Origin: Gnetum montanum
Taxonomy: Eukaryota; Streptophyta; Gnetopsida; Gnetales; Gnetaceae
Assembly (NCBI GenBank): GCA_015680685.1
Contig: MNCI01006861.1
Span: 628,020-684,697 of the forward strand
Length of the DNA: 56,678 nt
Reading direction: 5' to 3'
Part shown: positions 44,170 to 54,844 of the stretch, piece after piece
Position numbering within the stretch: the first letter of the stretch is position 1
Layout: each line of letters starts with the position of its first letter
Program-made: the position numbers and the translations under genes
The notes under the pieces: generated by a model
Told to the model about the DNA's origin: nothing
The model's input: only the letters and a program-made list of their open reading frames with translations
The model's database searches: none

Positions 44170-45799
44170 TCAATGAACTTTGATAGAAGGGAATGAAGAC
44201 TTAGAGATCACAATAGGAAGAGACATCAGGCTCATGATAGGCATGAATATCATTGAAGGCATCTTGATGAAGAATAGGATGAGTATGAATCAAGAAGAGA
44301 TAGGAATAAGTGTGAAGAGAGAGAGCATTATGAGTACCAAAGAGTACATTACTACAATAGAGCATATGAACCCAATAACCATGAAGAACCTCTATTGGCC
44401 ACTTGTAGCATGATCAATATCAGGGAAGCAATATATATTCTAGCCAGACATCTAACAAACAGTCACATCAAGCAATTATATATGAATAATATTTCTAAAT
44501 TTAAATGCGGGTACACTGCAGATCCACAACATTACCTTCAAGCATTCCATGATGCCTATGCCCTTCAAAATAATAAAAGTGATTAGCAAAAGCTCAAGTT
44601 ATTGCCTACAACACTCATCAAAGATGTTGAGAGCTAGTAAAAATCATTAGAACTAAAGTCAATCAAAAGATGGAGTATCATGCTTCAACTTTTCAATGAC
44701 AAATATAAAAGCTACTCAAAGTTTTCTAACCATAGAAAGCAAATCCAAGGATGGAAACAAAGGACACACGAATCCCTTGATGTAGCAATGGGTAGATGTT
44801 AGTCTCTTTTGCATAGATGCCCATGCCATAAATTCTTGCAAAGTGAATAACTTAGACACATTGTCGATGGATTAAAGAATAAAACTAGAGAATCCCTTGG
44901 GATCTATTCCCAAGAAAGACAATCAAAGATGAACATCCATCAAATCTAGAGGTTAATAGACCAATTGAGAAGAGATCAAGGTGAGTTGAAGAAGAGAGAA
45001 TTAGTTGAGGAATATAATTGAGATCCATTAATCAGGAAATGAGATGTACAAATGTGTGATAAGCAGGAAGAAGAGATCTTGAAAGATGTGATATAGACAA
45101 AAACTCTACCCATCCAAAATCCTATCAATGATATAGTAACAAACGTAGAGAAGATGTGGGACTCGGTGGATGAGAAGTTCACTACAAACCTAAGAATTTT
45201 AGAAGAAAGAACTTAACAGGCCTTCAATAAGGGTAAGGATAAGAAGAATAAAAGAGACTATGGATAAGAAAACTACAAACAGAAAGGAAAAGTTACTTCG
45301 ATGGAAGAATATATTGACTATAGTTTAGAAGACAAGGAAAGATGCAAGGTATGCTAATATGAACATTGTAAGGGATGTTGCCCTATTGTGGCCCACTTGC
45401 AAGAATCTGAGGCATATGCGCTCAACCCAAGATTTGTTAAAAAGTAGATGCCATGACGGTTACCTTATCCTCAAGGTAATCTTAGACAACATGTCTAGAA
45501 AATCTACTACCCAAGCAGAGCCTACCCTCAACCACAAGAACAATACTAGTAGTGGTAGATATAGTTACAAGAATGGGCAATGCCACCACTAAGGCAAAAA
45601 TATCTATATAAGTAACTAGATCCTTATGGATATTATGTACAACATCCAATCTCTCCAAGGAATGCTTCAGTTCATACTTCTTCTCAGTATTATCCACCTA
45701 AGTATTATAAATCTACCACTCCAAGGATGGATTTCAATCTATACATACATCAGCTAGTAGTTGGTCCGTCAAGTCAACCTTCTAATCCTTTATCGTTAG
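44170..45799 (+). pseudogene. gag of element E
   Basis: Readable segments: EPLLATCSMINIREAIYILA (44385-44445), YTADPQHYLQAFHDAYALQ (44510-44570), QKLKLLPTTLIKD (about 44590), QLFNDKYKSYSKFSNHRKQI, LRHIVDGLKNKTRESLGIYS (44850-44910), QLRRDQGELKKRELVEEYN (44960-45020), a Cys/His cluster (CKVC...HCKGCCP, about 45340-45375) that looks like a decayed zinc knuckle, and a Tyr/Pro-rich end (SQYYPPKYYKS, about 45680-45715). The order parallels gag of element F. Stops are frequent. It is interrupted by the solo LTR at 45805. Confidence 0.75.
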
Positions 45800-45804
45800 T
45801 AATG

Positions 45805-48491
45805 TGTAACACCCTACCCTAGCTAGGGTAGGGCAATGCCTAGGATCAAGTAATCTTAGCATGGAAGCATGAGGACTAGAACTAATAATGTGTAGTATAC
45901 ATGCTAATAAGAAAAGTCAAATAGTACAGAACTTTACTACCATACCAAAAACTAAACATACATATCACAGTATAAAAAATGCATGTCTCTACATAAAGCA
46001 AATTATACACTGCTTTGTGGAAATACAAAAAAAAACACATAAACCTCATCATTGTATATAGAAGAGTACAAAGAGTGCCATACAAGGGTACCTAGTCCAC
46101 ACTACTGTACATGAAAATATACATCAACCAAGCACAAAAGATTTTCCCCTCCTCTACCCTTCCTCGCCATGCTTGTCTACGCTCTTATGCCTTTCACTTA
46201 TAATTAAATAAAGTTAGTATACAACTAAGTGGGAAGCCTTTACACTTCCCCTACTAGATGGTCGACAAGTGCTATACTAGAGGAGAGGAGTGGGGTATAA
46301 GGAAACCTACAACCCTATTAGTCTCATGCATGCTCAAAACAACACACCGCATCACCCATAAAGCTAACATACTATCATACAAGCACAAACAAAGCAACAG
46401 TCCAACATCATCTATCATGCCCATGTCATCATACCCATGACATACCATGAATAGTCCATGATCCACACAATCATAATCCAAACAAAACACCTATTCTCAA
46501 TGATGTGACTCAAAAATCAATACTATCACATACATAGCCCATGTGGTTGCTAGCATATCCGCACTCAGTGTAGCATGTGAAATGTTTCCATGAGTATTCA
46601 TAATAGCCATTACTTGCAAGTCTTTTAATTAGTCTTTTATTTATCCAACCGGTTCGTCAACCTATCACTCATAATCACTAGCCTTCCAGAGGACTAGCAA
46701 TAGGGATGAACACACCTATACCACGGACCAACCATAGGGACAAATACATCTATGCTCTCCCACTCTTAGGATGAGACCTGAGATAGGAGCCTCATCAATG
46801 CATCACAATGGGGGTCAATCCAATACTACCTCTAGAGTGCCTCATCACCAACTGGTCCACACCCTCATGTTAGCACCACTCACCAACAACCATCACAAGT
46901 GTCATCACGAAAACATATACATAGGTTGGCTAGCTTAAGCCAACACATGTCATAAGCACCACACCCAAACAAACATAACTACATAGATCTACCCCTAACA
47001 GTCATTTCATGAAAACAATACCATAATGCAACAGAACAGCATGAAGACCTTCATATGACAAAACAATACCATATTTCTCAAAAGACATGTACTTCCATAC
47101 AAATGATCACTATAATAACCATCAAAATGAGATATGCCCAAAGAGAAAACTAATTTCACAATTGTAAAGTGCTTTTCAAAATAATTCCAATGCCATTAAT
47201 TTTACCTCAAATAGACTCCTGGAAGCAAAGTTATGCATGTTCAAAGTTTGATTAATAAAATAATATTTAATTATCACTAGAAAGGATTGGAAATCCCAAA
47301 AATGCTCGTGCCCTAATAGGCCCCACAAATAGCACATTCCAATCATATGAGTCTCATCAACACCACATACCTCAAACCATGCATCCCATATATATTACTA
47401 AACAATTCATAACCAAAAGCCTACAATTTTGGGAAATTTGAAAAATAATATGCTTAAGCTCAAACTTTGAGCTATATGCCCAACATGCCCCCATCGAGTG
47501 ATCATATACACTAATCTAGCACAAAAATACAAAGAAAAGGTAAAGACAACCCACCAATTAAAATTTTTGTGGCAGAAAGGCCGAAATAAGTAAAAAATCT
47601 TCAAAAATTTGGCAGGACTCCATTTTGCTCCCAACAAGTTCTACACCTATGTAGATATGACTACCATAGCAAGTTCTGAAATCCAAGTTTAGAGCAAGCA
47701 AAACCCATCTAGAAGGCTCAGAATTTAGAAAAAGGAGGAAAATAGAAGAAAACGGAGGAAAAGAGAAGAGAACAAACGTAACCCTTATTTCTGTTTCTGT
47801 GAATAGAAGAAAAACATAAATTGAAACCCAATTTCTCCCATGCAATGATGAGGTAGTGGTAAACAACATAAAAAAAACCTTACTTTTACTTTATGCATTA
47901 AGTAAAACAAAGGAAAAAAATGACAGTGCGCTTTACTCACGTAACATGAGTTCACTTTTTTATTATTTTTTTAGTTAAATGTTATTTTATTGGATTTTTT
48001 TAAAAGATGTCATTTTCATAAGTGAATATTTTTTTTTCTCCTCCACAATTTATATCATCAACTTTAAACCTACATAATAAATAGACTGGGACTCCAAATC
48101 AAAATCTGTTTAAACCTACAAGATCCTTATTAGACGCACTACACATTCTCATGCCAAAACCACACCCAAAAATTACACAAGATAGTTCTATAGTATAATT
48201 TCCTACATACCAAAATCACACATAAAGCAGAAAAACATACCAGATATGTGCTCTTGTACCCTAATCTAACATCCGAACCAGCAACATCACCTATCTAACA
48301 CATCACACATGGCTAGTATACATAATCACGTTAGTTGAGCATGTAAATATAGCATAATCATAACATAAAAATGAAGCCTCAAAACATATAAATTACATTA
48401 ACACATCCCCAAAAACCCACTGAGACTCCACATGTAATGTATAACTCATAAGCGGATGACCATACCTACTAGCTCTGGGTGGGGTGTAACA
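45805..48491 (-). repeat. large solo LTR (2687 bp) with perfect 5-bp target duplication
   Basis: The insert starts TGTAACACCC and ends GGGGTGTAACA in plus orientation. TAATG flanks it on both sides (45800-45804 and 48492-48496). The minus strand reads TGTTACACCCC...GGGTGTTACA, the usual form of gypsy-type LTR ends, so minus orientation is likely. I found no internal LTR pair, primer site or pol motif, so it is a solo LTR or a very short non-autonomous element. A 103-codon minus ORF (47558-47869) has no recognisable domain. It is unrelated to the Athila-type LTRs around it. Confidence 0.85.
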
Positions 48492-48839
48492 TAATGCAAG
48501 GGGAGTTTCCATCACAGCCATAGCAAAAAAGTGCTACAACGGCAGTGAATATATAGAGAGAGAATCATACCAGCAATACTAAAGGAAAATCAAGGAGATG
48601 TCCTTTCTTTAGGACAAGTCTAGAAAAGGCTAGTAGAATTAGGACTTCATTGAGACAAGTTTCTCCTATGATAGATCCTCCTACAAACACTGTGCTTCCA
48701 TAGCAATTGAATCAGGAACTTATAACTATCATGTTAATGAAAATAGTATCAAAATGGATTAAGGTAGGATCACTCCATAAGAAAAGAATAGATTTGGTAA
48801 TTCCTTTGATTTATCTACAAATTGCTAGAAATTCACCAT

Positions 48840-49233
48840 GCAATGCTCTACTAGACTCAGGTTCTAAACTAACTTGATATCCCAAGAAACATACAAGGCA
48901 TGGAACCTATCACCATTAACAATGTGCAACATAAGGTTAGAGTTAGTATATCAATCTATCATCATTCCTTTAGGACGGATAGAAGATGTGGTGACCATTA
49001 TTAATAGGTGGTCTTATCTAGCAAATTTCTTAATGATCGATGTGAAGAACGATAATAAGAAATTTCTTATCATCATGGGGAGAGCATGGCTTAGCATAAT
49101 AGATGCTAAGTTAGGAGTGAGAGATTTGTCTGTGGAAATATCTAAGGAAGATGTGCAAGGAGCCATACATACACAAAGAATTCCATGCATTACTGATGAT
49201 AATGAAGGGTTCAGTTGTGAACCGAAACTTTAG
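48840..49233 (+). pseudogene. retropepsin-like protease of element E
   Basis: NALLDSGSKLT (48842-48874) carries the aspartic protease active-site DSG motif. After a frameshift the reading continues LISQETYKAWNLSP, SIIIPLGRIEDVVTIINRW, IMGRAWLSIIDAKLGVRDL and LSVEISKED, ending near 49233. It parallels the protease of element B (SQDMYQALES, MERAWLSTVDSNLG, LSLEISKED) but keeps the catalytic Asp that B has lost. No RT follows. Confidence 0.8.
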
Positions 49234-49955
49234 AATGTCAACACAGTCCTTATGCTAGCCCACAACAGATGTGAGAAATAAGTGTGTGAATAAAGAGGAA
49301 CAAGGGCCACTAAACCAAAAGACATCGAGTGGCCAAAAAAATGAGAACCTAAACCTATCCAAAACATGCATGGAACTATTTGACACACTTATTAACTCCT
49401 ATCCTAACGAAATAATCCAAACTAAGAAGTTACAAAAGGAAATCCTAAACCATAATCATACACCAGCAAATAGTGGAAATAAGGACTTAAAATTCAAATT
49501 TAAGAATAAATAAGAAAGTATAGTTGAACCTTCTAAAATGGGTAGATTACCTAGTCCAACAGGAAATATGTCCTCAGAAGATGAAAATTCAATTATCATC
49601 AATGTCATATGGGATAATAAACGAAAATCTAAATCACTCAGAATGATAAATAAGAAACCTAGAGTGTATGATCTAGGGAATCTAGCGTCCATTTTTTCAA
49701 ATACTTGCCCATGAGTTCAGTCATTGGGGAGACACCCTATCTTGATTTAGGAATTAATAAGTGTTTTTCAATGTTTTGTTTCATAATTCTTTTCAATTTA
49801 TAATTTCTTGTTATACCTTTCCACCTTTTAAATAATTTTCACATTCTTTGATATATTTTCATTCTTTTATACTTTTCCATTTTCTATTCTTTGATATCCT
49901 TCAATTTCTTCTTCTTTTTCTATTTTTTTATTTTTCTATAATTTCAATTACCCCT
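49234..49955 (+). other. post-protease region and T-rich spacer of element E
   Basis: An open stretch of polar residues (KNENLNLSKTCMELFDTL and beyond, to about 49700) follows the protease. Then, instead of RT, comes GGGGAGACACCC (about 49725) and a T-rich spacer like the one after integrase in B and after gag in F. The pol deletion therefore lies in or before this stretch. Confidence 0.55.
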
Positions 49956-49981
49956 TGATGAGTTATCATTTTATTGGTTGC

Positions 49982-50033
49982 GATATCGCATACGTGATAT
50001 CGCATACGTGATATCGCATACACGATATCGCAG
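49982..50033 (+). repeat. 14-bp tandem repeat GATATCGCATACGT (3.7 copies) in U3
   Basis: Units start at 49982, 49996, 50010 and 50024; the third differs by one base pair change at its end (ACAC) and the fourth is partial. Each holds a GATATC palindrome and CpG sites. It lies 15 bp before the TATA box. Confidence 0.9.
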
Positions 50034-50047
50034 CCTGTCTCCTCATC

Positions 50048-50057
50048 TATAAATAAG
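50048..50057 (+). promoter_or_regulatory. TATA box of LTR F
   Basis: TATAAATAAG follows the GATATCG repeats. It marks the likely start of R some 30 bp downstream. Confidence 0.65.
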
Positions 50058-50786
50058 AGGTAGACAGGTCTGATAAGGAGTTTTAAGTTTCTAGATAAGT
50101 TAAGTAGTTTGTAAAGTCTTTTTGTCAGCTTTTCTCTCAACCCTTTTCTTCCAGTGCATGCCTGCAGTGTGGTGATTGTAATTGTACGACATCCTTATTC
50201 GAGTGTGACGTACTTGGACACACACATGACCTGCAATAAAGATCGAGATTACTTCATCATTGCAACATCCACTTAGCTTAATTAATTATTTAATTGTGAT
50301 TTACTACTTTCATAGTTAACATCTTCTTACCCTAAACTCTTGTTAAACGCAGAATGAGTATGACTTGATCATGAGCATTTAAGTGTGACTATTTTGTAAC
50401 CCAGTAGCGTACCTATGATCTGCGCTTGGTAATCCCAGTGGTAGTCATGCACAAGGTCCAAGATGTGTATGGATGATTGAGGAACATATGCTCATCGCAC
50501 TTAGGCTAGCTTAGATTCTCTCTCACCCTCTCTCTCTTAGGTTAGTTAATATTATTTTCCATTATCTCTAGGAGTAGCAGTAGTATAGGAATAGATCATA
50601 CACCTCACTCTGGACTAAACCATACGTGAAAAAGTTAACACTAGTCCAGATGGAAAGACAACAAACTGTGACCTAAGAATAATTGTTTAGATACCAGAAC
50701 TAGTCCATCTACAGGGTTCGACCAGATCATGTGTGAAATGCTCGTATTCATATGGTTGAGTGTAGGGGTACCTCGCCACTCATCAT

Positions 50787-50804
50787 TGGCACCATTGCTG
50801 AGGA
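50787..50804 (+). promoter_or_regulatory. tRNA-Asp-type primer binding site, element F
   Basis: TGGCACCATTGCTGAGGA matches TGGCGCCGTTGCCGGGGA except for four transitions, which fits loss of methylated CpG and neighbouring sites. One base separates it from the LTR. Confidence 0.8.
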
Positions 50805-50927
50805 CGGTGCTAGTTATCTAGATTAGTTATATCATACAAGATTGCTATATAGGAATTAATGATACATATTTTAGGAAGGAATAATTACAAAAAGTCACAT
50901 TCAAATTCACACACAATTTCACAAATC

Positions 50928-52800
50928 ATGCCTCTCCTACAAGACTATAATAATGACACATCTAGTGAGGCAATTCATTGGAGAACTAATGAACTATATG
51001 ACAATGAAGCTTGGAGTACACAATTTGAGGTGAGGGTTTCTTATAAACATAAACATAGGAAACATCATCCCAACACATGAAAGCATAACTTACCCAATGA
51101 CAATGAACCCCTACTAGCCACTACAAGCCTAATGCAAATACAAGAGGCTATTCAAATCTCCCGTAGGCATCGTAAAGAGAGCCACCTACCTAGGCTCAAT
51201 TTAAACAACTTTCCCAATTTTTCAGGAGGCTATGACTTAGATCTGCAACAACATTTACAAGCCTTCTACGATGCCTGTACATAGAAAAACATTGATAACG
51301 GTTCGCAAAAACTCAAGCTCTTCCCTATGACACTCGTTGGCCAAGCAAAAGTCTGGTATAAATCGTTAAAATCAAATTCAATATGACATTGGCCAACAAT
51401 GGTAGAACTCTTTAACGAAAGATATCAAACCTATGCAAGAGTGTCGGCCTTGAGGAAACAAATCCAAGAGTGGAAACAAGCACAACATGAACTCTTGGAC
51501 ATGGCCTTAGAAAGATATTATGCACTGTTAAACAACTGTTCAAGCCATGAGTTCTCCAAGGAAAGGCTAATGTACCATATCATCAATGGGCTTCGTAATG
51601 AAACAAGAGAGACCTTAGGGATGTATGCCCAAGGTCAACTATACGAACTACGAACCCATTAGTTCCAAGAGCTTATTAAGTTGGTAGCAAAAGAAGAAGG
51701 AGAAATGGCTAAATGGGAGAGTGTTGAAAAACATCAACAGGACCAGAGTCTCAACTTAACAAGGGTCCATAATCACAAAAAGGAGAAATCAACCTATCTC
51801 AAGGCAGAAGAACCATCTTTGTTAGTACAACAATCATTAGAGGAAGTCGAGGCAAAGATCAATAAGATGTTGGAATGGACGCATAAAAAGTGTGGAGAAT
51901 ACATCAATATTATTGGAGATAGAGTTTTGACAACCCAAGAAGCAGGACAAAGTATCATTAGACAATCGAGAAGAAGGGATGAGAAAGATAAGAGCTCAAT
52001 GGCCAAACATACATATGAATGTAACATTTTCCTGTACAATCACCCCAAGGGCCAATGCCCAATCTTGTTACATTTATATGAGCATTGGGGAAGCATGTTA
52101 CACCTAGAGTTCATATAAAGATACTGTGTTTAATCACAGTGGCAACAATCCCAGTCATGGGGGAAGCCACCCCTAAACTAGAGACACCCTTCGTATCATC
52201 CGAATCTAAATGCTTATCTAGTTCAACATCATGTTTCCCCAACTGGATCAACATACTCTATCTCGCCGCATTACCATTCTCCTCAATACTACCAGCCCAT
52301 GTCCTCAACACAACTACCACCTTGTGTACCTTACACTTCTCTGAAATTTCAACATTGTCATTCTTTCCCTTTTTCTACGTCGCCATCAAATATTCCTGAA
52401 GTGTTTGCACCAGAACAACGACCCACAAATGTTACTTGTGCTACTATTGCCAACAGTAGTGAGAGACCTCAGCAACATCGAAGGTGTCCCTTTTTTAGAC
52501 ATGACCGTAGGAAGGGACAACATAGTTCAAAGGCCATTGCATTCTCCAACTTAGCACAAGCCAAACACTGTGGTGCATCCTTCTCTTCAAACCCAATGCC
52601 TCGTGTTACTTCATTAGGGCCACCAATTAACACTCCAACAACCATATGGCCCAATGAATACATCCATGGAGAGCAACATCCTGATCCTTGCATACCATCT
52701 TATGGTTCCAAGTATCATAGTGGGTCAACTCTTTATCCGCGAATCACATCTCATAAATTGCCCCACTATGTTTACTATAATCAAGTGTGTGAACCCTAAT
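50928..52800 (+). pseudogene. gag of element F
   Basis: The frame from ATG 50928 runs to 52118 with four stops: NDTSSEAIHWRTNELYDNEAW (N-terminus, read in two pieces), FPNFSGGYDLDLQQHLQAFY (about 51210-51275), the capsid-like VELFNERYQTYARVSALRKQ, ALERYYALLNNCSSHEFSKE, YHIINGLRNETRETLG (51400-51625), an acidic/coiled stretch (51680-51900) and a decayed zinc-knuckle-like CNIFLYNHPKGQCP (about 52020-52060). A shifted frame continues as a Pro/Tyr/Ser-rich tail to 52799. The order is that of Retrotrans_gag proteins. Length would be about 620 codons. It is the best-preserved gag in the window. Confidence 0.82.
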
Positions 52801-53922
52801 GGGGTAAGTATGACCAAGTTTCAATGTTTCCAACATGCAAGGACCCTCATCTTTCATTTATTAATCCTTGCCATGCTCAACCGTGTAGTTATGGGGGATA
52901 TCCCCCATTTTAATAACAAGCAGGATTAATAAATATTTTTCATTTTTTCTTCAATTTTACAAACTTTTTCTATTTTGTTTTGTTTGTTTTCCAGTTGTTC
53001 ATTGTGCAATTTCTTGTTTTATCTTTTTGTCTTTTTGTCTTTTTACTTGCTTATAAGTAATCTCATCTACGAATAAAACACTCATGTGGCTCGTTGGTTG
53101 AGGTGTGTTCTATGTTATTGAGTCTTGAACGATCAATTATTTGGACAGTGAGCCCATTACACCCACTCATCCATTCTACAAATAAGAGGTTCTGTTCAAG
53201 GGTACATTGATATTCTTGACATTCTTAAAACTTAAAATTAATTTTGTGTTCATTGTACCTAGAATGAAGAAGGATGGATCAAGAGGGAACGATTAGGGTG
53301 TGACATTAAGGGGACTTGAGGATTCTCTTTGGTGACATTTGTGGGAGTTATCAAGCAACGTGGTTGTACTAAGATCTTTGCAGATCTAATGAAAAATGGG
53401 AGTAAGAGTAATCAAAAGGCACTCAAAAATCCAATGTTCTTCTAGGGGGTCACATTGGAAAGACATGCACCCATTCCTGAAGGTTGGCGGCTTCTCTAGA
53501 TTTAGCAATCGGAAAAAAAGGGGGAAGAAAAAGAAAAAAGAAAAGAAAAGCAGAAAAAAGAAATGCCACAAAGCAAAAATCACTCCTCCCTTGAACTAAA
53601 TGCTAAGTGATTGTACGCCTTTTTGTTCTGGTACTCTCATAGTCGCTCATCATGGGATGAAACAATGCGGTGTCACTGATCAGAGGAATGGACTTGGTCC
53701 TGATCTTGGCACAACAGGTTAATGACACACTAATCATGCTTTACACGCAAGATTCACTGTGCTCTAGGTCAGTCACCTCGTGTCCTAATCTCTACAATCC
53801 CTTCTGTAGTCCATCTCACCTCACTATTCATGTAATTATAGCTCGTGTCTCATATAGCGTAGAATTCTTACCTCATCCCAGTGATACTTACATGTGTGTG
53901 TTTTGTGGAATCAGTGTGGATT
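52801..53922 (+). other. junction and spacer of element F
   Basis: At about 52893-52918 the motif TTATGGGGGATATCCCCC occurs, then AGGATTAATAAATATTTTT and a T-rich spacer, as after integrase in B (23080) and after protease in E (49750). A purine tract (about 53513-53560) and short ORFs follow. No coding region is supported. About 53660-53780 aligns with spacer of B (22240-22330, reverse). Confidence 0.55.
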
Positions 53923-54012
53923 ACATTTAACCCTTCAAGTGCCCACTGACACTTTTAAGTGTGGTTACGCAAGGGCATTATAGGTTGGAACCTGCTTTGG
54001 GGAGAACCCACT
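53923..54012 (+). other. conserved 90-bp block, element F
   Basis: Ungapped counterpart of 21985-22074 in B (about 70 of 90 identical). One frame reads KCGYARAL, stop, VGTCFGENPL. Its role is unknown. Confidence 0.5.
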
Positions 54013-54329
54013 TATGTAATTTTTGTAATTTTCACTCATAACGCATCTTCCACACATCATTTATTACCCTTAGCATATCGTCAACAATGTTCTTTCCCTT
54101 ATTACTACCCCTCCGAATTCCAATGTTCCTATGAACCATCACATGGCCTTTTTCTCTCCCTTACCACCTGAGGCCTTTAGTAATGAATTCCACCCACATA
54201 TAAGTATTTGTGCCTTCAAAACTAACTAAAGTACCCTCGAACCCTTTAACACTTACCTATATGTCCTTAGTTTACATTATTAATTTCAGAAAAATCTTAA
54301 AATTTGGTATATTGTGTTGTGCCTCAAAT

Positions 54330-54371
54330 ATCGATAGGCCACGATATCACGTCACATATACTTATATATAC
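54330..54371 (+). promoter_or_regulatory. internal U3-like promoter block of element F
   Basis: ATATCGATAGGCC and ACGATATCACGT (GATATC at 54343-54348) are followed 14 bp later by TATATATACGTG (54363-54374). Repeat type, spacing and TATA box parallel the LTR U3 of the same element (GATATCGC units, TATA 15 bp later). The accessory ATG is 479 bp downstream of the TATA box. Promoter function is inferred. Confidence 0.5.
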
Positions 54372-54784
54372 GTGACCCCCTGCCCCACTTACCATCATTT
54401 TCAACTATTCACATGGGGGAGCTTTTCAACTTTCTTTCTACGACTTGCGATTGCATGTCCCTTGGTTTCATACCTATATCTCACTCACTGGTCCTCTGAT
54501 TTTCATTCTGTCTGAACCTACTTGAACCCAGAGTGTTCAGCTTAGTCATGGAGGAGGCACACATGCCGAATAGCACATAAATTTTTTGAAATTTTTCATT
54601 GCCTGAAGGACATTATCAAGGGTAATTGGTTATAACACTAAAGATAAATGTGCCAAAAAATAATTTCATTTCCTTAGTTAGACTGGGAAACTAAATTTGG
54701 AAACCACCTAAGTAAAAAGGACTCACTATTATAATCTTTTGGGAAACATCACACGGAGATAAAGTAAGTTAATTAAGGCAAGCA

Positions 54785-54844
54785 GTAAGGTATAACCTAA
54801 CTTCGAAAATAACCTTACTAATGATTGGCCCCATGTGATTACAG
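54785..54844 (+). other. leader intron directly before the accessory ORF, element F
   Basis: Donor GCA|GTAAGG at 54785, branch-like CTTACTAAT near 54813-54821 and acceptor GATTACAG ending at 54844; the ATG is at 54845. A second donor (AAA|GTAAGT at 54764) would give an 81-nt intron, a more usual size for plants. Donor and acceptor align with those in B. Confidence 0.55.

Larger units (their letters stand above)
42476..49955 (+). mobile_element. element E: gag-protease element lacking RT and integrase
   Basis: Plus orientation: 5' LTR (42476-43363), primer site, gag (44.1-45.8 kb), a 2.7-kb solo LTR insertion (45805-48491), protease (48.83-49.23 kb), about 500 bp of non-pol sequence, and then directly the post-integrase type spacer (GGAATTAATAAGTGTTTTT, about 49750). 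RT, RNase H and integrase are absent. Its 3' end is not seen because element F inserted at 49955. It inserted into the RNase H/RT region of element C. Confidence 0.75.
49956..50785 (+). repeat. 5' LTR of element F (830 bp)
   Basis: It starts TGATGAGTTATC and ends CGCCACTCATCA, followed one base later by the primer site. U3 has a 14-bp tandem repeat (49982-50033), then a TATA box (TATAAATAAG, 50048-50057) 15 bp further. R/U5 is closely similar to LTR A. Confidence 0.9.

Noticed and set aside
49956-50785. LTR F as the 3' LTR of element E
   Set aside because: It is followed by a primer site and gag, lacks a preceding polypurine tract, and differs in sequence from E's own LTR; it is the 5' LTR of a separate element F.
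53386-53599. Lys-rich ORF (KKRGKKKKKEKKSRKKK) in element F
   Set aside because: It is the translation of a purine tract with no counterpart ORF in B; treated as low-complexity spacer.
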